A stretch of DNA of 9,068 nucleotides from Rubrivivax sp. (GTDB lineage Bacteria; Pseudomonadota; Gammaproteobacteria; Burkholderiales; Burkholderiaceae_C), in contig JAUYAJ010000098.1 of NCBI GenBank assembly GCA_030693565.1, forward strand, positions 1 to 9,068, in the 5' to 3' direction. The notes beneath the pieces are model-generated. The model was not told where the DNA came from. It ran no database searches and worked only from the letters and a program-made list of their open reading frames with translations. Made by a program: the position numbers and the translations under genes. Shown in pieces: positions 1-6,758 of this stretch. Numbering within the stretch: position 1 is the first letter of the stretch; each line of letters begins with the position of its first letter.

Positions 1-758
1 CCGCCGCCCTTGGTGAAGACGAGGCAGGGAATGCGCTGGCCGTCTTTTTCGCGCTGCAGGCCTTGGACGACGCGGCGCGTGTAGTCCAGGCTGAAGCGCT
101 GGAATGCGCCGTCGGCGAGCACACCGCCCCAGGAATCGAACAGCATCACGGCTTGTGCGCCGGCGTCGATCTGGGCGTTCAGGTAGGCGATGACGCTGCG
201 CGCGTTGATGTCGAGGATGCGGTGCATCAGGTCGGGCCGCGCGTACAGCATGGACTTGACGAGCCGGTAGTCGTCCGAGCCCGCGCCTTCAACCATGTAA
301 CAAGCCAGCGTCCACGGGCTGCCGGAAAAACCGATCAGCGGAACCCGGCCGCCCAGCGCCTTGCGAATCGCGGTGACGGCGTCGAAGACATAGCGCAGAC
401 CGTCCATGTCGGCCACCTGCAGCGCCGCCACCGCGGCTTCGTCGCGCAGCGGGCGGGCAAAGCGTGGGCCCTCGCCGGCTTCGAAGCTCAGGCCCAGGCC
501 CATCGCGTCGGGCACGGTGAGGATGTCGGAAAACAGGATCGCGGCGTCGAGCGCATAACGCGCCAGCGGCTGCAGCGTGACCTCGGTGGCGTAGTCAGGG
601 CTGGTGGCCAGGCCCATGAAGCTGCCGGCGCGCGCCCGCGTCGCCTTGTACTCGGGCAGGTAGCGCCCGGCCTGGCGCATCAGCCACAGCGGCGTGTGGG
701 TGGTGGGCTGGCGCAGGCAGGCGCGCAGGAAGGTGTCGTTTTGGAGCGCTGCGAACAT
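1..758 (-). CDS. hemE: Uroporphyrinogen decarboxylase, 3' end cut by the window edge
   Basis: This enzyme removes the four acetate carboxyls of uroporphyrinogen III to give coproporphyrinogen III in cytoplasmic haem synthesis. The reverse-strand frame is open from ATG at 758 to the left edge, giving 252 codons of a family usually about 350-370 long, so roughly the last third is missing. It begins MFAALQNDTFLRACLRQ. The first family signature, PLWLMRQAGRYLPEY, lies at residues 23-37 and includes the substrate-binding arginines Arg28 and Arg32. The catalytic aspartate is Asp78 in FSDILTVPDAMG. The second signature, GFSGSPWTLACYMVEG, follows around residues 144-159. The visible part shows no frameshift. 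It is transcribed away from lemA across a 108-base gap. No Shine-Dalgarno sequence precedes the ATG; instead a -10-like hexamer sits 6 bases upstream. Identification is firm from motifs. Confidence 0.97.
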   Translation of the reverse strand, partial: MFAALQNDTFLRACLRQPTTHTPLWLMRQAGRYLPEYKATRARAGSFMGLATSPDYATEVTLQPLARYALDAAILFSDILTVPDAMGLGLSFEAGEGPRFARPLRDEAAVAALQVADMDGLRYVFDAVTAIRKALGGRVPLIGFSGSPWTLACYMVEGAGSDDYRLVKSMLYARPDLMHRILDINARSVIAYLNAQIDAGAQAVMLFDSWGGVLADGAFQRFSLDYTRRVVQGLQREKDGQRIPCLVFTKGG

Positions 759-764
759 GGGCGG

Positions 765-770
765 ATTATC
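765..770 (-). promoter_or_regulatory. Putative -10 element of hemE, suggesting a leaderless transcript
   Basis: Read on the minus strand, GATAAT (5 of 6 matches to TATAAT) is followed by CCGCCC and then the hemE ATG. A start of transcription about 7 bases after the -10 would fall on or next to the initiation codon. No purine-rich ribosome site lies before the ATG, which fits a leaderless mRNA. I could not find a convincing -35 at 16-18 bases, so this is a modest call. Confidence 0.4.
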
Positions 771-834
771 GCCGGCCGCCGCAGGCCGCCGGCCTTGACA
801 CCGCGCCGACCTGCCCCCACCTGGATGCGGCGGG

Positions 835-840
835 TACGAT
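835..840 (+). promoter_or_regulatory. Possible -10 element for the lemA operon
   Basis: TACGAT, preceded by GGG, matches 4 of 6 positions of the sigma-70 -10 consensus. It lies 26 bases before the lemA ATG, which would give a short leader carrying the GGAGG site. The best -35 at suitable spacing (CTGCCC at 811-816) is poor. A perfect TTGACA at 795-800 is 34 bases away and too distant to pair with it. Confidence 0.25.
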
Positions 841-855
841 CGATGCCCTTGCCTT

Positions 856-860
856 GGAGG
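856..860 (+). promoter_or_regulatory. Ribosome binding site of lemA
   Basis: GGAGG lies 6 bases before ATG at 867. This fixes the lemA start even though the reading frame stays open about 800 bases further upstream, through the antisense of hemE. Confidence 0.8.
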
Positions 861-866
861 ACGACC

Positions 867-1490
867 ATGACTTTGCGCCGCTGGACCGGCTGGACCGCCG
901 CTTTGATGACCGCGCTCGCGCTCAGCGGCTGCGGCTACAACGACTTTCAGCGCCTCGATGAGCAGGTCAAGGCCGGCTGGTCCGAGGTGCTGAACCAGTA
1001 CCAGCGCCGTGCCGACCTGATCCCCAACATCGTCAACACCATCAAGGGCGAGACGACCTTCGAGCAAGAGACGCTGACCAAGGTGATCGAGGCGCGCGCC
1101 AAGGCGACCTCGATCCAGGCCACGCCCGAGCTGATCAACAACCCGGAGGCGTTCCAGAAGTTCCAGGCCGCGCAGGGGGAACTGTCGGGCGCGCTCTCAA
1201 GGCTGCTGGTCACCGTCGAGCGCTACCCGGACCTGAAAGCCAACCAAGGCTTCCAGGACTTGCGCGTGCAGCTTGAAGGCACCGAGAACCGCATCACCGT
1301 GGCGCGCAATCGCTACATCAAGACGGTGGCCGACTACAACGTGCTGGCGCGCAGCTTCCCGAGCAACCTGACGGCGATGGTGTTCGGCTACAGCGTCAAG
1401 CCCAGCTTCACGGTCGAGAACGAAGCCGCGATCTCGGCGCCGCCGGCGGTCAACTTCGACAAGCCGGCGGCGCCGGCGGCGTCGAAGTAA
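867..1490 (+). CDS. lemA: LemA-family lipoprotein
   Basis: LemA-family proteins are small envelope proteins with an N-terminal membrane anchor and an alpha-helical domain; their biochemical role is not established. This copy is 207 residues, close to the family norm. The N-terminus (MTLRRWTGWTAALMTALALSGC) is a lipoprotein signal with lipobox L-S-G-C and lipidation at Cys22. Family hallmarks are YQRRADLIPNIVNTIKG at 45-61, the segment 120-151 starting YPDLKANQGF and containing EGTENRI, and VADYNVLARSFPSN at 154-167. An Ala/Pro-rich tail ends the protein. A GGAGG site 6 bases upstream supports this ATG; in-frame codons further upstream lie opposite hemE and are rejected. It is the first gene of a plus-strand unit with two TPM-domain genes, and the next gene starts 8 bases after its stop. 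LemA plus TPM neighbours recur in many proteobacteria, which suggests a joint envelope function (inference). Confidence 0.93.
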   Translation: MTLRRWTGWTAALMTALALSGCGYNDFQRLDEQVKAGWSEVLNQYQRRADLIPNIVNTIKGETTFEQETLTKVIEARAKATSIQATPELINNPEAFQKFQAAQGELSGALSRLLVTVERYPDLKANQGFQDLRVQLEGTENRITVARNRYIKTVADYNVLARSFPSNLTAMVFGYSVKPSFTVENEAAISAPPAVNFDKPAAPAASK

Positions 1491-1498
1491 GCACCGCC

Positions 1499-2383
1499 AT
1501 GCTGCGGCGCTGGCTAACGCTGTTGGCGCTGCTGCTCTTTGCGGCGGCGGCGCCAGCGCAAGAGCTGCAGCCAGTGCCGCCGCTGAGCGGGCGCGTGATC
1601 GACCAGACCGGTACGCTCAACAGCGAGCAACGCGCCGCGCTCGACGCCAAGTTGGCCGCCTTCGAGGCCCAGGCCGGGCCGCAGATCGTGCTCTTGCTGG
1701 TGCCGAGCACGGCGCCCGAAGACATCGCCGCTTACGCCCAGCGCGTCGCCGACCACTGGAAGATCGGCCGCCGCGAAGTCGGCGACGGCGTGCTGCTGGT
1801 GGTGTCCAAGGACGATCGCCGGGTCCGCATCGAGGTCGCGAAAGCGCTCGAAGGCGCGATCCCCGACCTGGCGGCGCGCCAGATCATCGACCGCGCCATC
1901 CGCCCGGCCTTTCGCGCCGGCGACTACAGCGGTGGCCTGGCGGCCGCCATCGACCAGCTGATCAGCCGCATCCAGGGCGAGGGCCTGGCGGCGCCCGAAC
2001 CGCGCCAGACGGACAGCGGCTGGCCGATCGACCAGCTGGCAATGTTCTTCTTCGTCGGCGTGCCGGTGCTGGGGTCGATGCTGACCCGCGTCTTCGGCCG
2101 CAAGCTCGGCACGCTGCTGACTGCCGGTGGCGCCGGCGGCCTGGCCTGGTGGCTCAGCGCCAGCGTGCTGCTGGGCGCGGCGGCGGGTGTCGTCGCCTTG
2201 GTGCTGGTCGGTCTCTTTGGCATCGGCGCGGTCGCGCGGCGGCTGGCGCGCGGTGGCTCGACGTTCGGCGGCCACGGCGGTTGGGGCGGCGGCGGTGGTG
2301 GTGGCTGGGGCGGTGGCGGCGGCGGTTTTTCGTCGGGCGGCGGCGGCAACTTCGGCGGCGGCGGCGCATCGGGAGGCTGGTAG
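1499..2383 (+). CDS. Exported TPM-domain (YgcG-type) membrane protein with glycine-rich tail
   Basis: The protein has 294 residues. Residues 1-20 form a signal peptide (MLRRWLTLLALLLFAAAAPA), probably cut before Gln21. A TPM domain (PF04536) spans about 31-158: GRVIDQTGTL at 31-40 is the usual opening, a strand follows at 61-70, and GDGVLLVVSKDDRRVRIEV lies at 95-113. Two hydrophobic segments at roughly 178-195 and 203-245 anchor it, so the TPM domain should face the periplasm. The tail from 252 is almost pure Gly with Trp, Phe and Ser and ends GGW, which is common in this family. TPM domains have been linked to Ca2+ binding and weak phosphatase activity in some members, but the role here is unknown. 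It sits 8 bases after lemA without a clear ribosome site, suggesting translational coupling. The third gene of the unit starts at the base after its stop. Confidence 0.9.
   Translation: MLRRWLTLLALLLFAAAAPAQELQPVPPLSGRVIDQTGTLNSEQRAALDAKLAAFEAQAGPQIVLLLVPSTAPEDIAAYAQRVADHWKIGRREVGDGVLLVVSKDDRRVRIEVAKALEGAIPDLAARQIIDRAIRPAFRAGDYSGGLAAAIDQLISRIQGEGLAAPEPRQTDSGWPIDQLAMFFFVGVPVLGSMLTRVFGRKLGTLLTAGGAGGLAWWLSASVLLGAAAGVVALVLVGLFGIGAVARRLARGGSTFGGHGGWGGGGGGGWGGGGGGFSSGGGGNFGGGGASGGW
2255..2380 (+). repeat. Low-complexity GGC/GGT tract encoding the Gly-rich tail
   Basis: Imperfect runs of GGC and GGT codons encode the last ~43 residues of the exported TPM protein (pattern GGWGGGGGGGWGGGGGG). The tract is coding and probably prone to slippage, since whole-codon changes would be tolerated. 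Its complement opens long Pro-rich and Arg-rich frames that are not genes. Confidence 0.75.
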
Positions 2384-2887
2384 ATGAAGCTCGGACGCTG
2401 GATCAAACATCGCTGGCTCGACGAGGGCGACAGCCGGCGCCTGCTCGACGACGCCGCGCTGGCGCGCCTGCAAGCGCGGGTGCGCGCCAGCGAGCTGCGC
2501 CACCACGGTGAGATCCGCATCTGCGTCGAGGCCGGACTGCCTTTGTCTTACCTGTGGCAGAAACGCTCAGCGCGAGAGCGGGCGCTCACCTTGTTCGGCA
2601 AACTGCGGGTCTGGGACACCGAAGCCAACAACGGCGTGCTGATCTACCTGCTGCTGGCCGACCACGCGATCGAAATCGTCGCCGACCGCGGACTGTCACG
2701 CCACGTGCCGCAGTCGCAATGGGCCGAAGTGGTCGCTGACTTGAGCGATGCCATCCACGCCGGACGCTGCGAGACCGGACTGGCGCAGGCCGTCGACCGC
2801 GTCGACGCCTTGCTGGTGGAACATTTCGCGCTCGCGCCGGGCCAGATCAACCCGAACGAGTTGCCCGACCACGTGCATCGGATCTAG
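2384..2887 (+). CDS. Short TPM-domain protein, no signal peptide visible
   Basis: This 167-residue protein is made almost entirely of a TPM-type domain. The hallmark is NNGVLIYLLLADHAIEIVADRG at 82-103, equivalent to the GDGVLLVVSKDDRRVRIEV strand pair of the preceding gene. HGEIRICVEA at 41-50 is the first strand, and a helix near 110-127 and a C-terminal helix complete the fold. There is no signal peptide or transmembrane segment; it begins MKLGRWIKHRWLDEGDSRR, which is basic. It therefore looks cytoplasmic or membrane-peripheral, unlike its partner. The ATG directly follows the TAG of the upstream gene, with GGGAGG at 2371-2376 inside that gene as ribosome site, so translation is coupled. 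Its own TAG overlaps the xdhC stop on the other strand. Function is unknown; a paralogous pair of TPM genes after lemA suggests one complex or pathway (inference). Confidence 0.87.
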   Translation: MKLGRWIKHRWLDEGDSRRLLDDAALARLQARVRASELRHHGEIRICVEAGLPLSYLWQKRSARERALTLFGKLRVWDTEANNGVLIYLLLADHAIEIVADRGLSRHVPQSQWAEVVADLSDAIHAGRCETGLAQAVDRVDALLVEHFALAPGQINPNELPDHVHRI

Positions 2888-3888
2888 GGACTGACCTTGC
2901 AGGCAGTCTCGGAGCCGCTCCAGTCGGCCAGCGTGCCGTCCATGGGCATGCCGCGCCGCACTGCAGTCATCTCGGCCACGATGGCCATCGCGATTTCCGG
3001 CGGCGTGCGCCCGCCCAGGTTCAGCCCCACCGGGCCGCGCAGCGTATCAACCTCGGCCTGGCTGACCTCGAAGTCGAGCAGGCGCAGCCGGCGCGCTTCG
3101 TTGTTGCGCCGCGAGCCCAGTGCGCCGACGTAGAAGGCCGGCGTCTTCAGCGCCTCCATCAGCGCCAGGTCGTCGAGCTTGGGGTCGTGGGTGACGGCGA
3201 CGACGGCGCTGTGGGCGTCCAGGTTCATCGCGATCACCAGGTCGTCGGGCATCAAGCGCGACAGCGTCACGCCTTCGATCGCCGACCAGCCTTCGTGGTA
3301 TTCCTCGCGCGGGTCGCAGACGGTGACGCGGTAGTCCAGCATCACCGCCATCGTCGCCAGGTAGCGCGACAGCTGACCGCCGCCGATGATGAGCAGGCGC
3401 AGCCGCGGGCCGTGCACCGTCTCCAGCACCTGGCCGTCGAAGAACACCGCATCGCCCTCCTTGGACGGCTGCACGGCAACCATGCCGGTGCCCAGCTCCA
3501 GGCGCCGGCGCACCACCTGGTGTTGTTCGATCGCCGCCAGCAACTCGCGCAGCATCGACTGCGCGCCCAGCGGCTCCAGCACCACCTGCACCGTGCCGCC
3601 GCAAGGCAGGCCGAAACGCTGCGCCTCTTCGGCGCTGGCGCCGTAGGTGGTGGCCTGCGGCAGCCGCGGCGCCAGTTCGCCGCGCTTGACGCGGTCGATC
3701 AAGTCGTCCTCGATGCAGCCGCCCGACAGCGAACCGGCGACCTGGCCGTCGTCGCGGATGATCATCAGCGATCCCGGCGGCCGCGGCGAGCTGCCCCAGG
3801 TGCGCACCACCGTGCCGAGCACGACGCGGTGGCCGCGGTTCATCCAGTCCATCGCGGTGCGGATGACTTCGACGTCCATGCTGTTCAT
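2884..3888 (-). CDS. XdhC/CoxI-family molybdenum hydroxylase maturation protein
   Basis: XdhC/CoxI proteins bind the molybdenum cofactor or help sulfurate it, and insert it into xanthine-dehydrogenase-type hydroxylases. This 334-residue protein has both expected domains. The N-terminal XdhC_CoxI domain has GTVVRTWGSSPRPPGSLMII at 25-44, SLSGGCIEDD at 53-62 (Cys58) and GLPCGGTV at 93-100 (Cys96). The C-terminal Rossmann domain starts at about 164 with LLIIGGGQLSRYLA and continues with VCDPR (190-194), VTHDPKLDD (232-240), YVGALGSRRN (253-262) and a GLNLGGRTPPEIA segment (288-300). The ATG at 3888 has AGGAG 8 bases upstream; Met4 is a less likely start. It is the last gene of the minus-strand series, 75 bases after DUF1330. 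No hydroxylase large, medium or small subunit lies in the window, so the client enzyme is unknown. XdhC versus CoxI cannot be settled from sequence alone. Confidence 0.9.
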   Translation of the reverse strand: MNSMDVEVIRTAMDWMNRGHRVVLGTVVRTWGSSPRPPGSLMIIRDDGQVAGSLSGGCIEDDLIDRVKRGELAPRLPQATTYGASAEEAQRFGLPCGGTVQVVLEPLGAQSMLRELLAAIEQHQVVRRRLELGTGMVAVQPSKEGDAVFFDGQVLETVHGPRLRLLIIGGGQLSRYLATMAVMLDYRVTVCDPREEYHEGWSAIEGVTLSRLMPDDLVIAMNLDAHSAVVAVTHDPKLDDLALMEALKTPAFYVGALGSRRNNEARRLRLLDFEVSQAEVDTLRGPVGLNLGGRTPPEIAMAIVAEMTAVRRGMPMDGTLADWSGSETACKVSP

Positions 3889-3927
3889 GGCAGTGACTCC
3901 TGCGGGGAAACAAAGGTCAGCATGCCA

Positions 3928-3953
3928 CAGCGCCGGCGGCGGCGCCTGCGCTG
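3928..3953 (-). other. GC-rich intergenic hairpin between DUF1330 and xdhC
   Basis: The arms CAGCGC and GCGCTG enclose a second stem, GGCG/CGCC, around a 4-base loop, with one mismatched pair between the stems. In the minus-strand transcript it lies 39 bases before the xdhC ATG. No T-tract follows, so it is not a classic intrinsic terminator. It could be a partial attenuator or an mRNA-processing or stability element that sets the xdhC level relative to the transporter genes. The symmetry is seen directly; the function is inference. Confidence 0.4.
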
Positions 3954-3963
3954 GGTCACGGCC

Positions 3964-4260
3964 TCAGGCCGGCGGCGCGCCTTCGACGGACATCAGGCTG
4001 CCCTTGCTGGCGCGTTGGCGCAGCACGATCAGCGGCGCGTACTCGGGCGAGGCGTACCAGGTCTGCAGATGCGCCATGTCGGGAAACTCCAGCACCACGG
4101 TGCGCTGCGGCAGCCGCTCGCCTTCGAGCAACTGGGCCGCACCGCCGCGCACCAGGAAGCGCCCGCCATGGGCGGTGATGGTCGCGGCGACCTGCTTGCG
4201 GTAGTCGTCGTAGAGGGCGGCGTCGGTCACTTCGATGTCGGCGATCACGTAGGCGGCCAT
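3964..4260 (-). CDS. DUF1330 family small protein
   Basis: This 98-residue protein starts MAAYVIADIEVTD and has the layout of DUF1330, a small ferredoxin-like (dimeric alpha-beta barrel) family of unknown function. Recognisable elements are the first strand AYVIADIEV, the helix LYDDYRKQVAATI, GGRFLVRGG at 32-40, RTVVLEFPDM at 53-62 and the helix/loop WYASPEYAPLIVLRQ at 68-82. The length is typical. The start is chosen because AAGGAG lies 8 bases before the ATG at 4260. The frame is open upstream into livF, but that extension (MLPCCWPMPR...) has no family similarity. It lies 67 bases after the LivF-type gene and 75 before xdhC, all on one strand, so it is probably part of the transport operon. 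Family members often occur in catabolic gene clusters, where an enzymatic or ligand-binding role is suspected but unproven. Confidence 0.88.
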   Translation of the reverse strand: MAAYVIADIEVTDAALYDDYRKQVAATITAHGGRFLVRGGAAQLLEGERLPQRTVVLEFPDMAHLQTWYASPEYAPLIVLRQRASKGSLMSVEGAPPA

Positions 4261-4327
4261 GGTTGCGGCTCCTTCTTGGGTTGGGTTTCGGCGCACTGGA
4301 GGCGGGCATTCTGCCCCTTCGCCTTCG

Positions 4328-5032
<705 letters not shown>

Positions 5033-5034
5033 GT

Positions 5035-5784
5035 TCAGCCCTGCCCGAGGTAGACGCGCCGCACGTCGACGTTGGCGCGGATCTCGTCGGGCGTGCCTTC
5101 GGCCAGGAATTCGCCGTGGTGCAGCACCAACAGGCGCTCGCAGATGCCCATCACCAGCTTCATCTTGTGCTCGACCAGGATCACTGACCGTTCGGCCGCC
5201 AGCGCGACGATCAAATCCATCATCACCCGCGTCTCCTGCGGCGACATGCCGGCGGTGGGCTCGTCCATCAGCAGCAGCACCGGGTCGCTGGCCAGCGCCA
5301 TCGCCACTTCCAGTGCACGCTGCTGGCCGTGCGCCAGGTCGGCCGCCGGACGCTCACGCAGGTCGGCCAGGCCGACGCGTTCGAGCAAGGCGTCGGCGCG
5401 GTCGGCCAGTTCGTGCAGCCCCGCGCGTGGCGCCAGCATCTGGTAGCGCGAACGGCGCATCTGCGCCGCCACGCGCACGTTCTCGTGCGCGCTGAGGTGC
5501 TTGAAGACGTTGGTGATCTGGAAGCTCTTGGCGATGCCCATGCGCGCGAACTCATGCTGCGGCGCGCCGGTGATGTCGCGGCCCTGGAATTTCAGCCGCC
5601 CGCTGCTCGGCGCAAAAGCGCCGCTGACGACGTTGAAGAAGGTGCTCTTGCCGGCGCCGTTGGGGCCGATGATGGCGCTCAGCCGGCGCGGCTCGAAACG
5701 CGCCGTCACGCTGTTCAGCGCGACGAAACGGCCGAAGCGCATGCTCACGCCTTCGACCTCGAGGATCGGCGGCGCGGCGCTCAT
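5035..5784 (-). CDS. HAAT-family ABC transporter ATP-binding protein, LivG type
   Basis: This is the first ATPase of the importer, 249 residues. It begins MSAAPPILEVEGVSMRFG. Walker A is GPNGAGKS at 40-47, the Q-loop region is FQITNVF at 88-94, the signature is LAHGQQRALEVAMAL at 150-164, Walker B is LLLMDEP at 170-176, and the switch histidine is His206 in LVEHKMKLV. The end, DVRRVYLGQG, is the usual LivG terminus. The frame is open far upstream within the antisense-rich livM region. The start at 5784 is chosen because the family homology begins there and its ATG overlaps the livM stop as ATGA. No independent ribosome site is seen, so translation is probably coupled. Lys207 replaces the Asp usual in the EHDM motif of E. 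coli LivG, a mild deviation. It acts with the LivF-type ATPase in the next gene. Confidence 0.94.
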   Translation of the reverse strand: MSAAPPILEVEGVSMRFGRFVALNSVTARFEPRRLSAIIGPNGAGKSTFFNVVSGAFAPSSGRLKFQGRDITGAPQHEFARMGIAKSFQITNVFKHLSAHENVRVAAQMRRSRYQMLAPRAGLHELADRADALLERVGLADLRERPAADLAHGQQRALEVAMALASDPVLLLMDEPTAGMSPQETRVMMDLIVALAAERSVILVEHKMKLVMGICERLLVLHHGEFLAEGTPDEIRANVDVRRVYLGQG

Positions 5785-6758
5785 GTCCGCAGCGCGCGCT
5801 GCATGCGCTGGACCAGCGTGCCCCAGATCCCGGCCGGGAAGAAGAGCACGAAGAACATGAAGACACCGCCCACCACCGCCATCCAGTGGCGGGTGATCGT
5901 CGTCACCACGTCTTCCAGCGTCAGGAAGACGGCAGCGCCGACGAAGGGGCCGAAGAAAGTGCCCATGCCGCCCAGCAGGCACATCATCACCGCCTGGCCC
6001 GACAGCAGGTAGTGCAGCGACTCGATCGGCACCACCGACAGGTGCAGCGCGCGCAGGCCGCCGGCCAACCCGCAGATCGCCGCCGACAGCACGAACACCA
6101 GCAGCTTGGTGCGCGCGACGTTGTAACCGCAGGCGGCGGCGCGCGCTTCGTTCTCGCGCACCGCTTCGATCACCGCGCCGAAGGGTGAGGCCAGCAGCCG
6201 GGAGACGAACCACAGCGCCGCGCCGACGAAGACCAGCATGACGTAGTACTTGTGCGTCGGGTCGATGAAGTCCAGCCGCCAGCCGGCGAACTCGATCACC
6301 GGCACGTCGATGCCGCGCAAGCCGTTCTCGCCGCCGGTCCAGCGGTCGGCCTTGTAGAAGGCGTAATAGACGATCTGCGCCAGCGCCAGCGTGACCATCG
6401 AGAAGTAGATGCCACGCGTGCGGATCGCCAGGTAGCCCATCAGCACGCCGACCAGCGCCGCCGCCGCCACGCCGACTGCGAGCGCCAGCCACCAGGGCAG
6501 GCCGCCATGCACCATCGCGATGCCGGTCAGGTAGCTGCCCACGCCGAGGAACGCCGCATGGCCGAACGACAGCAGCCCGGTGTAGCCGAACAGCAGGTTG
6601 AAGCCGACCGCGAACAGACCGAAGATGAGGATGTTGATCGCCAGCGCCTCGTAAGGCATCAGCAGCGGAAAGACGAGCAGGAACAGCAGCACGGCCGCCA
6701 CGCGGTGCCGGCGCACGAATTCAAATCCACGCCGCAGGGCCGCGCCGTTCGCGCTCAT
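5781..6758 (-). CDS. HAAT-family ABC transporter permease, LivM type
   Basis: This inner-membrane permease of 325 residues forms the substrate channel together with the LivH-type protein. Family landmarks are LLFGYTGLLSFGHAAFLGVG at 55-74, AIRTRGIYFSMVTLALAQI at 111-129, TGGENGLRGI at 141-150, the cytoplasmic coupling-loop region EAVRENEARAAACGYNVART at 198-217 and LLGGMGTFFGPFVGAA at 261-276. Hydrophobic segments run through about 20-34, 40-58, 88-110, 118-134, 172-190, 219-236, 255-282 and 292-314. The N-terminus is basic (RRGFEFVRRHR). The ATG overlaps the stop of the LivH-type gene as ATGA, and its own stop overlaps the LivG-type start in the same way, so three cistrons are translationally coupled. 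No strong ribosome site of its own is visible. Confidence 0.94.
   Translation of the reverse strand: MSANGAALRRGFEFVRRHRVAAVLLFLLVFPLLMPYEALAINILIFGLFAVGFNLLFGYTGLLSFGHAAFLGVGSYLTGIAMVHGGLPWWLALAVGVAAAALVGVLMGYLAIRTRGIYFSMVTLALAQIVYYAFYKADRWTGGENGLRGIDVPVIEFAGWRLDFIDPTHKYYVMLVFVGAALWFVSRLLASPFGAVIEAVRENEARAAACGYNVARTKLLVFVLSAAICGLAGGLRALHLSVVPIESLHYLLSGQAVMMCLLGGMGTFFGPFVGAAVFLTLEDVVTTITRHWMAVVGGVFMFFVLFFPAGIWGTLVQRMQRALRT

Noticed and set aside
772..794. GGCCGCCG direct repeat and nearby inverted GC blocks in the divergent region
   Set aside because: The two copies (774-781 and 785-792) are short and the composition is so GC-rich that chance repeats are expected; no operator can be argued.
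795..800. Perfect TTGACA in the hemE-lemA gap
   Set aside because: No -10-like hexamer occurs 16-18 bases downstream (CACCTG there), and the TACGAT is 34 bases away, so it is probably chance.
63..866. Long plus-strand open frame running in-frame into lemA
   Set aside because: It is antisense to hemE, has no family similarity, and the GGAGG site plus the lipoprotein signal place the real lemA start at 867.
1514..2520. Two long minus-strand frames opposite the exported TPM gene (330 and 198 codons)
   Set aside because: They are Pro-, Arg- and Ala-rich mirrors of the Gly-rich coding strand and GC-rich codons, with no domain and no ribosome site.
4304..4316. Small inverted repeat GGGCA/TGCCC between livF and DUF1330
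   Set aside because: Five base pairs with a 3-base loop and no T-run; too weak to call a terminator.
5785..6492. In-frame upstream extension of the LivG-type gene giving a 485-residue frame
   Set aside because: The extra part lies over the LivM-type gene in another frame and is Arg/Ala-rich without domain similarity. Homology starts at the ATGA overlap at 5784.
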